Source: AP-15 sp963755435
Lineage (GTDB): Bacteria > Pseudomonadota > Alphaproteobacteria > ATCC43930 > CGMCC-115725
Direction of reading: 5' to 3'
Assembly: GCA_963755435.1 (NCBI GenBank)
Contig: CAVWJX010000003.1
Coordinates: 248,001-312,000, forward strand
DNA length: 64,000 nucleotides
Shown: in pieces, positions 1 through 8,872 of the stretch
Layout: each line of letters starts with the position of its first letter
Position numbering within the stretch: the first letter of the stretch is position 1
The notes under the pieces: model-generated
Database searches by the model: none
Seen by the model: the letters and a program-made list of their open reading frames with translations, nothing else
Told to the model about the DNA's origin: nothing
Program-made: the position numbers and the translations under genes

Positions 1-149
1 TCGCCGCCAAATCGCACCGCGCCGCCCTGAAGCAGCAGCGCCGCCCCAATGCCGGCGACGACCCCGGCGCCTGAAGTTTACGCCCGCCCGCGCTCCTCCC
101 ACGCCCCGTTTGCGCGGAGAGGGCCGGGGTGCGGGGGCACTTTCTGTCG

Positions 150-512
150 CTATCGCCCCGCCGCCGCGCGCTCGCGGTTCAGGTCGAGCAATCGCCCCAG
201 CGCCTCGGCCTCGCCGATATCGGCGGGCCAGCCATAGGCGGCGGCGACCGCGGCATCGAGGTCGCGATGAACATTGTCGAGCCAGGCCGGCCGCTCGTTT
301 TAAAGGTTGGTCAGGGTGCGTTTCTTCAGGATCGCCGCGGCCTTCTCGCTGACCGGCACGATGCGGTCGGGATAGCCCGCCACCACCTCCGGCACAAGCT
401 CGACCAGATCCGGCGGGTTCAGCCAAGCCCGGCGCAACTCGTCGAGCCGCCGCGCCGCCGCGCTGCTGATCGGCGGCCGATGCAGCCAGCGGCCAAGCGA
501 TACCGCAACCAA
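150..512 (-). pseudogene. C-terminal remnant of an MmeI-like type IIL restriction-modification/DNA methyltransferase
   Basis: Only the last ~110 codons of a large combined methyltransferase-restriction enzyme remain. The recognisable part starts near 460 and reads RRLDELRRAWLNPP, then PGYPDR-like and KKRTLTNL segments, which are typical of the C-terminal specificity end of MmeI-type enzymes (recalled family pattern). At 300-302 the frame is cut by TAA exactly where the family has Tyr in the 'TLTNLYN' motif; the frame then continues as NERPAWLDNVHRDLD and AAAYGWPADIG to a TAG at 150-152. The upstream ~800 residues with the catalytic motifs are absent, replaced by unrelated sequence. It is therefore non-functional. 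The next gene, an SDR, runs divergently. Confidence 0.72.
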
Positions 513-632
513 AGGCGGCGGCCGTGCCGAACCTGCCCGGCGGCGACGCTGCAGGCCGCAATTTCGCGCCCCGCGCCGGAGCGAAGCTGCTATCGTCGGC
601 GAGGCTTATCGCATCGACCGGAGGAAACGCTG

Positions 633-1388
633 ATGAACTCGAACGGGAAGGTCGCCCTCGTCACCGGCGGCGGCAGCGGCATCGGCAAGGCGTCGGCCCT
701 GGCGCTCGCCACCGAAGGTTTCGCGGTCGTCGTCGCCGGGCGCCGGGCCGAGCCGCTGCAGGCGGTGGTCGGCGAGATCGAAAGCCGGCAGGGCAGGGCG
801 CTCGGGGTGCCGACCGATGTCGGCGATCCCGATTCGGTCAAGGCCCTCTTCGCCAAGGCCAAGGCGACCTATGGCCGGCTCGACGTCTTATTCAACAACG
901 CCGGGTTCGGCGCGGCGGCGCCGCTCGAGGAACTGGCCTTCGAGCGCTGGCAGGCGGTGGTCAATTCGATCCTGACCGGATCGTTTCTGTGCACCCAGGA
1001 AGCCTTCAAGATCATGAAGGACCAGAAGCCGATGGGCGGCCGGATCATCAACAACGGCTCGATCTCGGCGCATGTCCCGCGGCCCAACTCGGTCGCCTAT
1101 ACCTCGTGCAAGCACGCGATCACCGGGCTCACCAAGTCGACCTCGCTCGACGGCCGCAAATACGACATCTCGTGCGGCCAGATCGACATCGGCAACGCCT
1201 TGACCGAGATGACCCAGCGCATGACCCGCGGCGTGCCGCAGGCTAATGGTGAGGTCATGGTCGAGCCGACTATGGACGTGGCCAATGTCGCCCGCTCGAT
1301 CGTCTTCATGTCGACCGTGACGCCCGATGCCAACGTCCAATTCCTGACCGTGATGGCGACCAAGATGCCGTTCGTCGGCCGCGGCTAG
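633..1388 (+). CDS. SDR-family NAD(P)-dependent oxidoreductase
   Basis: Classical short-chain dehydrogenase of 251 residues. The start is the ATG at 633, preceded by GGAGGAAA at 620-627; the open frame extends far upstream but that part is antisense to the methyltransferase remnant and is not coding. Visible motifs: TGGGSGIG cofactor loop near residue 12, NNAG near 88, catalytic Ser in the GSIS segment, and YTSCK giving the Tyr/Lys pair. The substrate cannot be told from sequence; the C-terminus ends in an ATKMPFVGRG tail. It stands alone, convergent with the lipoprotein gene that follows, so there is no operon context. Confidence 0.9.
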   Translation: MNSNGKVALVTGGGSGIGKASALALATEGFAVVVAGRRAEPLQAVVGEIESRQGRALGVPTDVGDPDSVKALFAKAKATYGRLDVLFNNAGFGAAAPLEELAFERWQAVVNSILTGSFLCTQEAFKIMKDQKPMGGRIINNGSISAHVPRPNSVAYTSCKHAITGLTKSTSLDGRKYDISCGQIDIGNALTEMTQRMTRGVPQANGEVMVEPTMDVANVARSIVFMSTVTPDANVQFLTVMATKMPFVGRG

Positions 1389-1433
1389 GACGAAGCCGCA
1401 CGGGTCGGCCAGACGCGCCCGGCATCGACGAAC

Positions 1434-1916
1434 TCAGCGCGGACCGAGATCGGTCATGGTCGGCAGATACTGCGTCGCGGTCTGCGGCGACATCGCCAGG
1501 AGCGCGAAGCTGCCGCCACCCACCGAGGAGCCCAACTGCCAGTTCGGCACCCCCTCGACTTGCAGATAGGTCTGGGTGCCGGGTACCAGTTGATAGGTGT
1601 CGCCGAACCCGGCCGGGGTGCCGTAGGCCTGAACCGTGAAGCGGTAGCTGCCCGGCGGGAAATCGCGATAAAAGGCGGTGCCGGCGGCACTGCGCGCGAC
1701 CGCCGCGCCGTTTGCATAGACCATCGGGTCGGCGGCCTCGACATTTCCTCCGGGCGCGTTCGCCTGACGCAGGATCCACACCCGCGCCATGCCCGGCGCA
1801 AGCGCTTGAATTGGCGCCGGCGAGCCCGGCCCGGCCGACGGCGCGGCGCAGCTGGCCAGCACCAGCAGGCAGCACAAGCCGAGCCATGATGATGACGCGA
1901 GACGGCGGCTGGGCAT
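1434..1916 (-). CDS. Secreted lipoprotein with a DUF2846-like domain
   Basis: About 160 residues. The start chosen is the second of two close ATGs, six bases after GGGGAGG; a longer reading begins inside the end of the upstream aldolase gene. The N-terminus has a lipoprotein signal: basic residues, a hydrophobic stretch and the lipobox LASC, so the mature protein should be anchored by its Cys. The body (ARVWILRQ, VYANGAAVA, RDFPPGSYRFTVQ) resembles the small beta-rich DUF2846 fold seen in periplasmic lipoproteins; that assignment is from memory of the pattern and is tentative. It lies just downstream of the aldolase/dehydrogenase on the same strand. Confidence 0.75.
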   Translation of the reverse strand: MPSRRLASSSWLGLCCLLVLASCAAPSAGPGSPAPIQALAPGMARVWILRQANAPGGNVEAADPMVYANGAAVARSAAGTAFYRDFPPGSYRFTVQAYGTPAGFGDTYQLVPGTQTYLQVEGVPNWQLGSSVGGGSFALLAMSPQTATQYLPTMTDLGPR

Positions 1917-1948
1917 GATCATCCTCCCCGAAAGCGGCCGGCGGCCCA

Positions 1949-4009
1949 TTATCGGAGTGCCGCGGCGATATTGCCGCCATCCACGGTGGTGACATCGGCG
2001 GTGGTCTTGAGCGCTAGCGCGTGGTGCAGAAAGGCCTGGGCGACGTCATCGGCGGTCACCTCGCGGCCCAAGAGGTTGCGCGACATGTACTGGCCCGCGG
2101 TCATGCCATAGGCGGCCGCGCGCTGGTCGATGAATTGCGGCGTCAATAGCCCGCCGCGGATGCCGTCGGCATTGACCGCGTTGGCGCGAATCCCCTGGGC
2201 GCCGTATTCGAGCGCGTATTGCCGCATCAGCGCCAAGGTCGCGGCCTTGGGCAGGCCGTAGGGGCCGAAATTCGGGCCGGGGTTGATCGCCTGCTTCGAT
2301 ACGTTGAATAACAGACAGCCGCCGGTCCCCTGCGCCAGCATGATCCGCACCGCGTTCTGGGCGACACTCTGGTGCGCGAAAAAATTCAGCTCGAAACTCT
2401 GACGTAATACCCGGTCCTCGACCTCGCCGATCCGGCCCTGCCAGGCAGCACCAGCATTCGAGACGACGATATCGACGCCGCCGAACCGGGTTGCGACCCG
2501 GTCGAACGCGGCCCGCACCGCAGCGGGGTCGGTCACATCGCAGCCAAGGCCGAGTGCCGCACCGCCGAGCTTTCCGGCCGCCGCCTCGGCCGCTGCGCCG
2601 TCGATGTCGAGGAGCACCAGCTCGGCTCCGGCCCGGCTCATCGCCCTGGCGGTCGCCCAGCCGATGGCGCCGGCGCCGCCAGTCACCACCGCGATCTGGC
2701 CGGCGAGCGGCGCTTCGGCCGCCTGACCGAGCTTCGCTTGTTCAAGCGACCAGTATTCCATATCGAACAAGTCGGCCTCGCTGATCGATTGGAACCGGCC
2801 CACTGCCTCGGCGTCGGTGACAGTCTCGATCGTCGACAGCGCGAGGTCGGCGGCGATCCGTGCGTCCTTGGCGTTGCCGCCAAGCCCGAACAGCCCCAGC
2901 CCCGGCATCAAGATCACCCGCGGCATCGGGTCGAGCTCCCGCTTTGGCGTCGTCTGGCGGGCGTTGTGGCGGGCGAAATAGGCGTGGTAGTCGGCGACGA
3001 ACCGGGCGACCGCGCTGCTCACCGCTTGCTTGAACCGGTCGAGACTGCCCGCCTCCGGCGGCGGCACGATCAGTGGGTAGTTTTTGGTGCGGATCGTGTG
3101 GTCGGGAGTGGCCACCCCGGCCTGGCTATAGCGGCCGAGATCGGCGCCGTTGACATAGTTCAGCACCGTTGGGCCGGTGCGGAAATCGAGGACGAACCTT
3201 TTATAAGCGCCGGCCTCGGTCGCCGACGGGATCGCACAGGCGCCGCGCAGCATCGGCGCCGCCTCGGCCGCGGCGGCGATCGGCGCCGCTAGCGGCGCAG
3301 GGGCGAACACGGTTTTGCGGTTCGCGGCCACGCACTCCTCGGCCAGGGAGACCGCGGTGATCATCCGCTCGTAGGCTTCCCTGGCGGTCTCGCCAAAGGT
3401 GAAGATGCCGTGCTTCAGCAGCACCAATCCCTCGACCCCGGGATCGGCCTCGAAAATTTCGGCCGCCGCTTTGGCCAACCGAAAGCCCGGCATGATGTAG
3501 GGCACGAGCCCGAGCCGGCGTCTATAGAGATCGGCGCAGCGCTCGGCGGCGTCAGGCTGGTCGGCGAGGCTGAGGACCGCGCTCGAATGGGTATGATCGA
3601 CAAATTTGTGCGGCAGAAAGGCGTGCAGCAGGGTCTCGACCGAAGGGTTGGGCGCATTCGGATCGATCAGATTGGCGCGCTGCACCCGCACCATCTCCTC
3701 GTCCGACAGGCTGTCGCGGGCGCGCAGCCGACGCAGTGGCGCCAGCCGCACCGCCGGGAGCCCGGCCGGCTCGATCGCTGCCATGTCCCAGCCGCTGCCT
3801 TTGACGCACAGCACCTCGGCCGGCTCGCCGAGCAGATCCTCAACCACGGTCTTGACCGAGGTATTGCCGCCGCCGTGCAGCACCAGCCTTGGTTCTTGAC
3901 CCAACAGCCGCGAGGTATAGACGCGCAGGGCGAGATCGCGCCCGACCCCGCGATCGGCGTAGAAGCCGGTCAGCCGCTCGGCTGCCGCATCCGACCATTG
4001 GCTCAACAT
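1949..4009 (-). CDS. Bifunctional class II aldolase / short-chain dehydrogenase (RhaD-AldA-like fusion)
   Basis: 686 residues with two enzymes in one chain. Residues ~15-240 form a class II (zinc) aldolase: LHGGGNTSVK binds the substrate phosphate, and the zinc ligands are in DHTHSSAV and LLKHGIFTFGE. Residues ~430-686 are an SDR with TGGAGAIG, NAGAAW and a Tyr/Lys pair in YGLPKAA. This arrangement matches the rhamnulose-1-phosphate aldolase/lactaldehyde dehydrogenase family, which cleaves a deoxy-sugar phosphate and oxidises the aldehyde. No sugar kinase, isomerase or transporter sits nearby, so rhamnose itself is not proven as the substrate. Confidence 0.9.
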   Translation of the reverse strand: MLSQWSDAAAERLTGFYADRGVGRDLALRVYTSRLLGQEPRLVLHGGGNTSVKTVVEDLLGEPAEVLCVKGSGWDMAAIEPAGLPAVRLAPLRRLRARDSLSDEEMVRVQRANLIDPNAPNPSVETLLHAFLPHKFVDHTHSSAVLSLADQPDAAERCADLYRRRLGLVPYIMPGFRLAKAAAEIFEADPGVEGLVLLKHGIFTFGETAREAYERMITAVSLAEECVAANRKTVFAPAPLAAPIAAAAEAAPMLRGACAIPSATEAGAYKRFVLDFRTGPTVLNYVNGADLGRYSQAGVATPDHTIRTKNYPLIVPPPEAGSLDRFKQAVSSAVARFVADYHAYFARHNARQTTPKRELDPMPRVILMPGLGLFGLGGNAKDARIAADLALSTIETVTDAEAVGRFQSISEADLFDMEYWSLEQAKLGQAAEAPLAGQIAVVTGGAGAIGWATARAMSRAGAELVLLDIDGAAAEAAAGKLGGAALGLGCDVTDPAAVRAAFDRVATRFGGVDIVVSNAGAAWQGRIGEVEDRVLRQSFELNFFAHQSVAQNAVRIMLAQGTGGCLLFNVSKQAINPGPNFGPYGLPKAATLALMRQYALEYGAQGIRANAVNADGIRGGLLTPQFIDQRAAAYGMTAGQYMSRNLLGREVTADDVAQAFLHHALALKTTADVTTVDGGNIAAALR

Positions 4010-4080
4010 CGCCGCCCCTCGGCACCGCTGCAGGTTGGAAGATGATCAATGCAACGGCCGGGTCGCGGACACAAGACCGC

Positions 4081-4113
4081 GATCTCTACCCCCGCGCTGC
4101 GGAGGTAGAGACC
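4081..4113 (-). terminator. Stem-loop after the membrane-protein gene
   Basis: A 15-bp imperfect hairpin with a 3-nt loop: GATCTCTACCCCCGC (4081-4095) pairs with GCGGAGGTAGAGACC (4099-4113) with two mismatches. It lies 14 bp past the stop of the minus-strand gene at 4127 and before the divergent start of the aldolase gene. There is no clear T-run, so it may be a Rho-dependent end or an mRNA-stabilising hairpin. Confidence 0.4.
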
Positions 4114-4126
4114 GCCCCAACTTGGC

Positions 4127-4763
4127 TCAGCGCGTGAACACCTGCATCATCGCCCCGCTGAAGGTCGCGCTGACCAGCAGCAGCGCCGCCCCGACCGCGA
4201 GCAGGCCGACCAGCACCAGCGCCCATGCCCCGGTCAAAATCAGCGACAGGATGCCGAGCACGATCGCGGCGATCCCGATCAGGACCTCCATTCCGCCGGT
4301 CGCGGCCGAGCCGGCGACCGATATCATGCGCGGCTCGGAGCCGGCAGCGACCATCGGCACGGTCCTCGGGCGCATGCTAATCGCGCCGCCGAGAACCAGC
4401 GCGCCGCCGAAGACAATCAGCGCCGCAGGCAACAGGTGCGCGATGTTGACCCCGACCAGGGCCAGTACCCCGAGCACGATACCGGTGACGCCGCACAGGC
4501 AGTCAACCATGACCTCGCCACTGAGATCTCCGCCGGCGCTCGCGCCGGAGATCCTCAAGTTCTCGGCCGCGCTGTTGAACGCTTGCACGATCAGGCCGAC
4601 GCCGATCACGATTGTTGCGATCGCGGCAAGGGGGCCGGCCGAGATGCCGGCAAGTCGCGATAACCGCGAGCGCGATTACGGCGATGCCGGCTGCTCCTTC
4701 GGTCATAAGACCGACCGGTTCGGCCTCGCTCGCCAGCCCTCTGCCTTCGACAAAGATAGCCAT
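4127..4763 (-). pseudogene. Multi-pass membrane protein, frameshifted near residue 37
   Basis: The gene begins at the ATG at 4763 (MAIFVEGRGLASEAEPVG), which has AGGAGG eight bases upstream, and its C-terminal 160 codons are in another frame. The frames join if the single T at 4655 (A on the coding strand) is removed: ...VIALAVIA then LAGISAGPLAAIATIVIG. The repaired protein would be ~211 residues with about five hydrophobic helices separated by short loops. Its family was not recognised; the repeated Gly-rich helices vaguely recall HdeD-type stress membrane proteins. It could be a true pseudogene or a sequence error, since one-base insertions recur throughout this window. Confidence 0.6.
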
Positions 4764-5049
4764 CTGACGACCTCCTGTGATGGTCGGGCCGGGTCCCGTG
4801 ATGTTTCGCGGCGAACCTCGCCCCTCGACGCCGGTAAAACATCAAAATGACACGACCGGTTCCAACCGTCGCGTGCTGTAGACGTATTAGACTATACGTT
4901 TAGTAGCAAGCGGCCGCTGAAACCAGCGGGCTATCCCACCGGGGGGCAGAGCAGGCGACCGGGCCCAAGGACGACCGGGCCCCAAGCGGGCGACCGGGCC
5001 CCAGCAGGCAGCGGCGATCAGGCCCCAGGCGGCGATCAGGGCCAAAACC

Positions 5050-5400
5050 CGGTCTGATCGAGCCTCGGCCGGAGCGTAGCGGCGCCTTATTGAACAGGCC
5101 GCGCTGAACCGCGGGATCGGCGTCCTTGGTCGTCGTCGGCGCGACCTTCGCCAGGGTTGCCGGGCCGGCGCGGCATCGCCGCGCAGCAGGTCGATCGCGG
5201 TCATTGCCGGCAATTCGGCGGGGGTCGGGGAACCCGAGCCGGCTCAATGATAAGCCAATCCCGGCGAGGCGCGGCCCCTCGGTGGCAACGACATAGGGGT
5301 GGATCACCGGCGTTAGATGGGCCAGACCGCCCAACTCGGTCGAGGCGGTGCGGTGGTCGTTAATCGCGAACTTGCCGAGCGCGAAGCATCGCGTCGCCAT
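5050..5400 (-). pseudogene. Decayed coding remnant of unknown family
   Basis: From an ATG at 5400 the minus strand gives a protein-like stretch (FALGKFAINDHRTASTEL, then LAHLTPVIHPYVVATEG, then LAGIGLSLSRLGFP). After ~5230 the sensible frame moves to PAELPAMTAIDLLRGDAAPA and near 5150 to LAKVAPTTTKDADPAVQ, after which the sequence becomes low-complexity and repetitive (GACCGGGCCCCA-type repeats at 4970-5010). At least two frame changes are needed, so it is broken. The rest of 4764-5971 shows no credible gene apart from the promoter at 5863. Confidence 0.35.
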
Positions 5401-5862
5401 TATCGCCGAAATCCGCCGCAGATGTCGGTTGTTCTTTGGCGGCAGACAGCTGGGGTGGTGTCGATCTCGACCGGGGCGCCGATCGCGATCGCTGCGCCGC
5501 GCCGGAGCGGTCGATTGCGGTTGGCGCCTGCGGTTGGCGCCTGCGCAAAACTGGGGGCGGCCGACTGCGCGGCGGCCCCGCCGATCCTGGATCACCCGCA
5601 GTGATCGGCCGCGCGACCGAAGGTGCAACAGGGCCGGTGCCATTCGGGGGCGCCGCAGGCCCCGAGCGCCGGGCCACGGTTCGGCGGGGTGCGCTTTGTG
5701 TGCGTCAAGATACCGTCCGTAGAATCAGGGTCTTTAACCAACCTTCACACGCGATGTCAGTATATCGTCAGAAAAACGTCAGATGGACCCCGGATGGGTA
5801 TCCCGTTTACCATGGATCCGTGGGGTCTAGATTGGAAAGACGACCAACAAGTGAAATTTATA

Positions 5863-5891
5863 TTGACAAAATACTAAAGATAGAATAATAT
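5863..5891 (+). promoter_or_regulatory. Near-consensus sigma-70 promoter
   Basis: TTGACA at 5863-5868, a 17-bp spacer, then TAATAT at 5886-5891, within a clearly AT-rich stretch (5730-5900). The gene at 5972 lies ~80 bp downstream. Such a consensus-like, AT-rich promoter is unlike the surrounding GC-rich DNA and fits imported DNA. Confidence 0.6.
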
Positions 5892-5971
5892 TCAATTAAT
5901 CTGATGTGGATCGCCGGTTAGTCGGCTGGTAAGCCGCAAAGCACGCCAGCAGCAGCGTTCGGAGCAGGAAG

Positions 5972-6832
5972 ATGAGTTTGACCTATCCAAATATCGTTCC
6001 CGACAATAACTTGCGTCTGCCGGACGCGCTGACAATCAAGCACGGCCCCACCGAACTGCTCGCCCGCTTCGTCCTCGAAGGCGACAAGGCCGCGCGGCAA
6101 ATGGGTATCCGCCTTCGCCTGCGCCACGATTTCGGCGAACTCCTTTATGTAAACAAGCAAGAAACCAGTCGCGGTAATTGGTTCCACCTCGTCAACTTGT
6201 TTAGTCCCCAATACTGCGATTTGAATCCAGAAAACTCGTATTGGCTGTCCGGCGAGAACGAGGACGGCGAAATTGTCGTGACTGTGGCTTGGCGCATTTT
6301 CTTCTGGCCAGACACGAACCTTTTGCAAGAAGGACGATTCCTGTTTTACGGTCGTGGCAAGGGCCGGCCGTGCGAATTCAGCCCCGAAGCGGCCAAGGTC
6401 GCGGCAATGTTGTCGGGCGTTGTGTCGTTCGCCGGCTCGCTGTGGATACGACCGGACTTTCGCGGGCATCAGCTATCGCGCCTAGTTCCCCGGCTCGGCC
6501 GAGCTTACGGGCTCGCTCGCTGGCCCGTCGATTGGTGCACGGCGTTTACCGCACCGATCCTGGTCGAGAAGGGCGTGCCCGCAGGGTACGGCTACAAGCA
6601 CGCAGTGCGCAGCATCTTTTTTCCGGACGCACCGTCCGGCCATCCCGATAATGCGCTCCTCTACCTTTCGGCGAATGAGGCTTACGACGACTTCGCCAAT
6701 TTTCTAACTACGGTACTGCTGGTCTCGGAGGGCGAGAACATGTCGGTTGCTTCGTCACCCAACCTTTTGGACCACACGGTCACGAACACCTCCTCCGAGG
6801 GGGTTTTCCACGGCAGCAGTAATCGTTCGTAG
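5972..6832 (+). CDS. Hypothetical protein, possible GNAT-like fold
   Basis: 286 residues starting at ATG 5972 with GGAG/AGGA just upstream and the strong promoter at 5863. No family was recognised with certainty. The central part (SGVVSFAGSLWIRPDFRGHQLS, split here as SLWIRPDFRG and RLVPRLGRAYGLAR) looks like the acetyl-CoA-binding turn of GNAT acyltransferases, and the N-terminal half is acidic and aromatic. The last ~50 codons overlap, on the opposite strand, the end of the gene at 6682-7614; the C-terminal tail after FANFL is Ser/Asn-rich and may be the fortuitous part. Codon use is less GC-biased than in the neighbouring genes. Confidence 0.65.
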   Translation: MSLTYPNIVPDNNLRLPDALTIKHGPTELLARFVLEGDKAARQMGIRLRLRHDFGELLYVNKQETSRGNWFHLVNLFSPQYCDLNPENSYWLSGENEDGEIVVTVAWRIFFWPDTNLLQEGRFLFYGRGKGRPCEFSPEAAKVAAMLSGVVSFAGSLWIRPDFRGHQLSRLVPRLGRAYGLARWPVDWCTAFTAPILVEKGVPAGYGYKHAVRSIFFPDAPSGHPDNALLYLSANEAYDDFANFLTTVLLVSEGENMSVASSPNLLDHTVTNTSSEGVFHGSSNRS

Positions 6833-7614
6833 CGCGTCACGTACGACTGCGCGCGGTCGCGCGACGTCTGAATTGCGGCCGTGACGATATCGTAGCGCGG
6901 CTGGCCGGTGGTGGCGACCAATTTGTAGAACTGCGACACCCAGGCGCCATATTCCTTGTCGGGTTGGTTGGCGACCTTTTCTCCGATCGCGTTGATCTGG
7001 GAATCTCGGCCCAGCCAGATCCCATTGCTATTTCTGCCGCCGACAAATCGGAACACCGGCTCGAACTCGCGCGGCTTTAGACCAAAAATCAGCATCCTCG
7101 GCCATAGTCCGTGGGCGACCGCGAGCGAGATGACGGTCGGATCGAAATGACCGAACGAGACGCGCCATTTTTGCAATAAGGGCCGAAGAGGAGTTTGCAA
7201 GTCGGTGAACAGTTTCGTATAGTCGTCCGGCTCGATTAGAAATCTTTCCGCCGAAGGCAGCGAAAATTTGGGTGCGCACAGTTCTGACAGCCGGGAGCGA
7301 GCTTGGTCCCTAGAGGAGGAGATTTCCGAATGCCATGCTTGGTTGAAATACTTGATGCGAAACAACCTAACCTGCGACGACAATAGCTGTTGCTGTACCG
7401 CGAGCAGGGCGGGCAGCTCGACATTGTGCGGGTGCAGATCGATCTCGATGATCGAATGGTCCAGGATCTGGAATTTGATAAAGCCGAGATTTTTCACCGC
7501 GAACGATGCGGCGTCGTAATCGGGTTCGGGGTCGCCGAGGGCGGCGAGAAACTCGGGACTGTCCTCGAGCACCCAGCGCCCGTCGGGGGTGACCAACATG
7601 GTAAGGCGGTTCAC
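6682..7614 (-). CDS. Hypothetical protein of 310 residues
   Basis: Starts at GTG 7614 with GAGGA about seven bases upstream (an ATG five codons later is the alternative). The N-terminus (MLVTPDGRWVLEDSPEF, AVKNLGFIKFQ) reads like a recurring alphaproteobacterial accessory protein that scores effects on 'surviving' lines, but no characterised family was recognised. There is no signal peptide or membrane segment; the protein is mixed alpha/beta and rich in Trp/Phe. It converges on and overlaps the 5972 gene by 151 bp, which suggests that the two came as a pair and that one stop codon has drifted. Function unknown. Confidence 0.65.
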   Translation of the reverse strand: MNRLTMLVTPDGRWVLEDSPEFLAALGDPEPDYDAASFAVKNLGFIKFQILDHSIIEIDLHPHNVELPALLAVQQQLLSSQVRLFRIKYFNQAWHSEISSSRDQARSRLSELCAPKFSLPSAERFLIEPDDYTKLFTDLQTPLRPLLQKWRVSFGHFDPTVISLAVAHGLWPRMLIFGLKPREFEPVFRFVGGRNSNGIWLGRDSQINAIGEKVANQPDKEYGAWVSQFYKLVATTGQPRYDIVTAAIQTSRDRAQSYVTRYERLLLPWKTPSEEVFVTVWSKRLGDEATDMFSPSETSSTVVRKLAKSS

Positions 7615-7789
7615 GGCAGTCCTCGCAGCACTGACATCCGATCCTCGGACGCATCGTCGCCAGTTCCTTAAGCTATTCGGCGGAGGTTAAGGAAGGATGA
7701 AGCGGGTTACGGCAGCGATGCCGCGGGTGGCTCGACCGTTGGCAGCATCGCACAGAACTTGTTAATAATTTCATGCGCTACTGCTCGCC

Positions 7790-8344
7790 ATGGTCGAAAT
7801 CTCCGGTTCTGCGGTACCGAGGCCGGCGGGCATCCGCCTAATTGGCCTTGCAGCTGCGGCTATCGCCGTCGCCACCGTTACGAGCCTGGCGCTGCCGCCG
7901 GTCGGGGTACCGCTGGCGCTTGGCCTCGCCGGCTATTTCGCCATCATCCTGAGCAAGCCGAACCAGATCGTGCGCGGCCGCACCCTATCTGCGGCGCAGC
8001 GACAACGTGCGGCGCTGGTCGTCGCCGGCGCGGTTTTTGGGCTGGCGGCGCTGATCAGCGCTGCCATCGCCGCTCTCGATCTTGCCGGACGGCTGCAATC
8101 GCAGCTCTACGACCGCATCGATAGTACCGCCGGGGCTGGACGATTGCGGCTGGGCGAGAGCTTGCGGGAATGCGGAGAATTCGCCTGCGCCCGGGCGACC
8201 ATCGTCAGGCTCGCCACCGACAATACGTTGGGGATCGCTGAATTGCACGGCTTCGCCCTTGATGATCTGCATGCCTATGCCCGCCATCAATTGCCCAACC
8301 GGGCGAACTGGGATCGCCCCGGCGAGCCGTCGCGGATCCGATGA
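7790..8344 (+). CDS. Small hypothetical membrane protein
   Basis: 184 residues from ATG 7790. Two hydrophobic segments lie at ~17-50 and another at ~75-97, followed by a polar C-terminal domain with the Cys-containing segment RECGEFACARATIVRL. This predicts an inner-membrane protein with a soluble tail. No family was recognised. The GC-rich codon pattern matches the host. It is isolated, with ~500 bp of apparently empty DNA behind it. Confidence 0.55.
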   Translation: MVEISGSAVPRPAGIRLIGLAAAAIAVATVTSLALPPVGVPLALGLAGYFAIILSKPNQIVRGRTLSAAQRQRAALVVAGAVFGLAALISAAIAALDLAGRLQSQLYDRIDSTAGAGRLRLGESLRECGEFACARATIVRLATDNTLGIAELHGFALDDLHAYARHQLPNRANWDRPGEPSRIR

Positions 8345-8872
8345 TCAGCCGGTGGACGAAAAGCAAGTCAAGCACGGCGCGGCATCGCAGGTTACATCGT
8401 TGCGATGCGCGAAACGCCCCCTCCTCAGCATGAAGCTGGTTCATTGCCAGGACCCGCCTCGTCGGGCAGGAGGCCTGAGGCGCGACCTCGAAGAGGCGTC
8501 CGCAGCCAAAGACAAAAGCTTGTTCAACACCTGCTGCAGCCGGAATTCGGCCGAATCCGCGTGCCCTAAAGTTTTTGATGACGCGGCGTGGGCGATTTTC
8601 TGACGCGCGGAAACTAGACCTTGTCTTCGGCGCCGAGCGGCGGCCACAAAAAAATCAGGGACACGGAGCAAGTTGAATGGCCGCAGTGCATCAGCCAGAG
8701 TGTCAAACGAGCGCGGCGGCGCCGACCGGACCGCGAACGCGGAATACCGCGAAACGGCGCGGCCTCGGCATAGCCGGCGGATGATCGCCTGGCCGCTTGC
8801 GCGGGCAACGCGTGGCGGCGCGGCGGCCAACGTCTCCGGCTCGATCGCGACCAATCGGCGACCCAGCCGGCG
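8345..8872. other. Apparently non-coding stretch
   Basis: About 530 bp between the small membrane protein and the efflux gene. Open frames here have no protein-like composition and no ribosome binding sites. I see no RNA gene or strong hairpin. It presumably holds the efflux gene promoter, but no box could be singled out. Confidence 0.4.

Noticed and set aside
129..632. Long N-terminal extension of the SDR at 633
   Set aside because: It is antisense to the methyltransferase remnant, has no SDR similarity, and a good ribosome site precedes 633.
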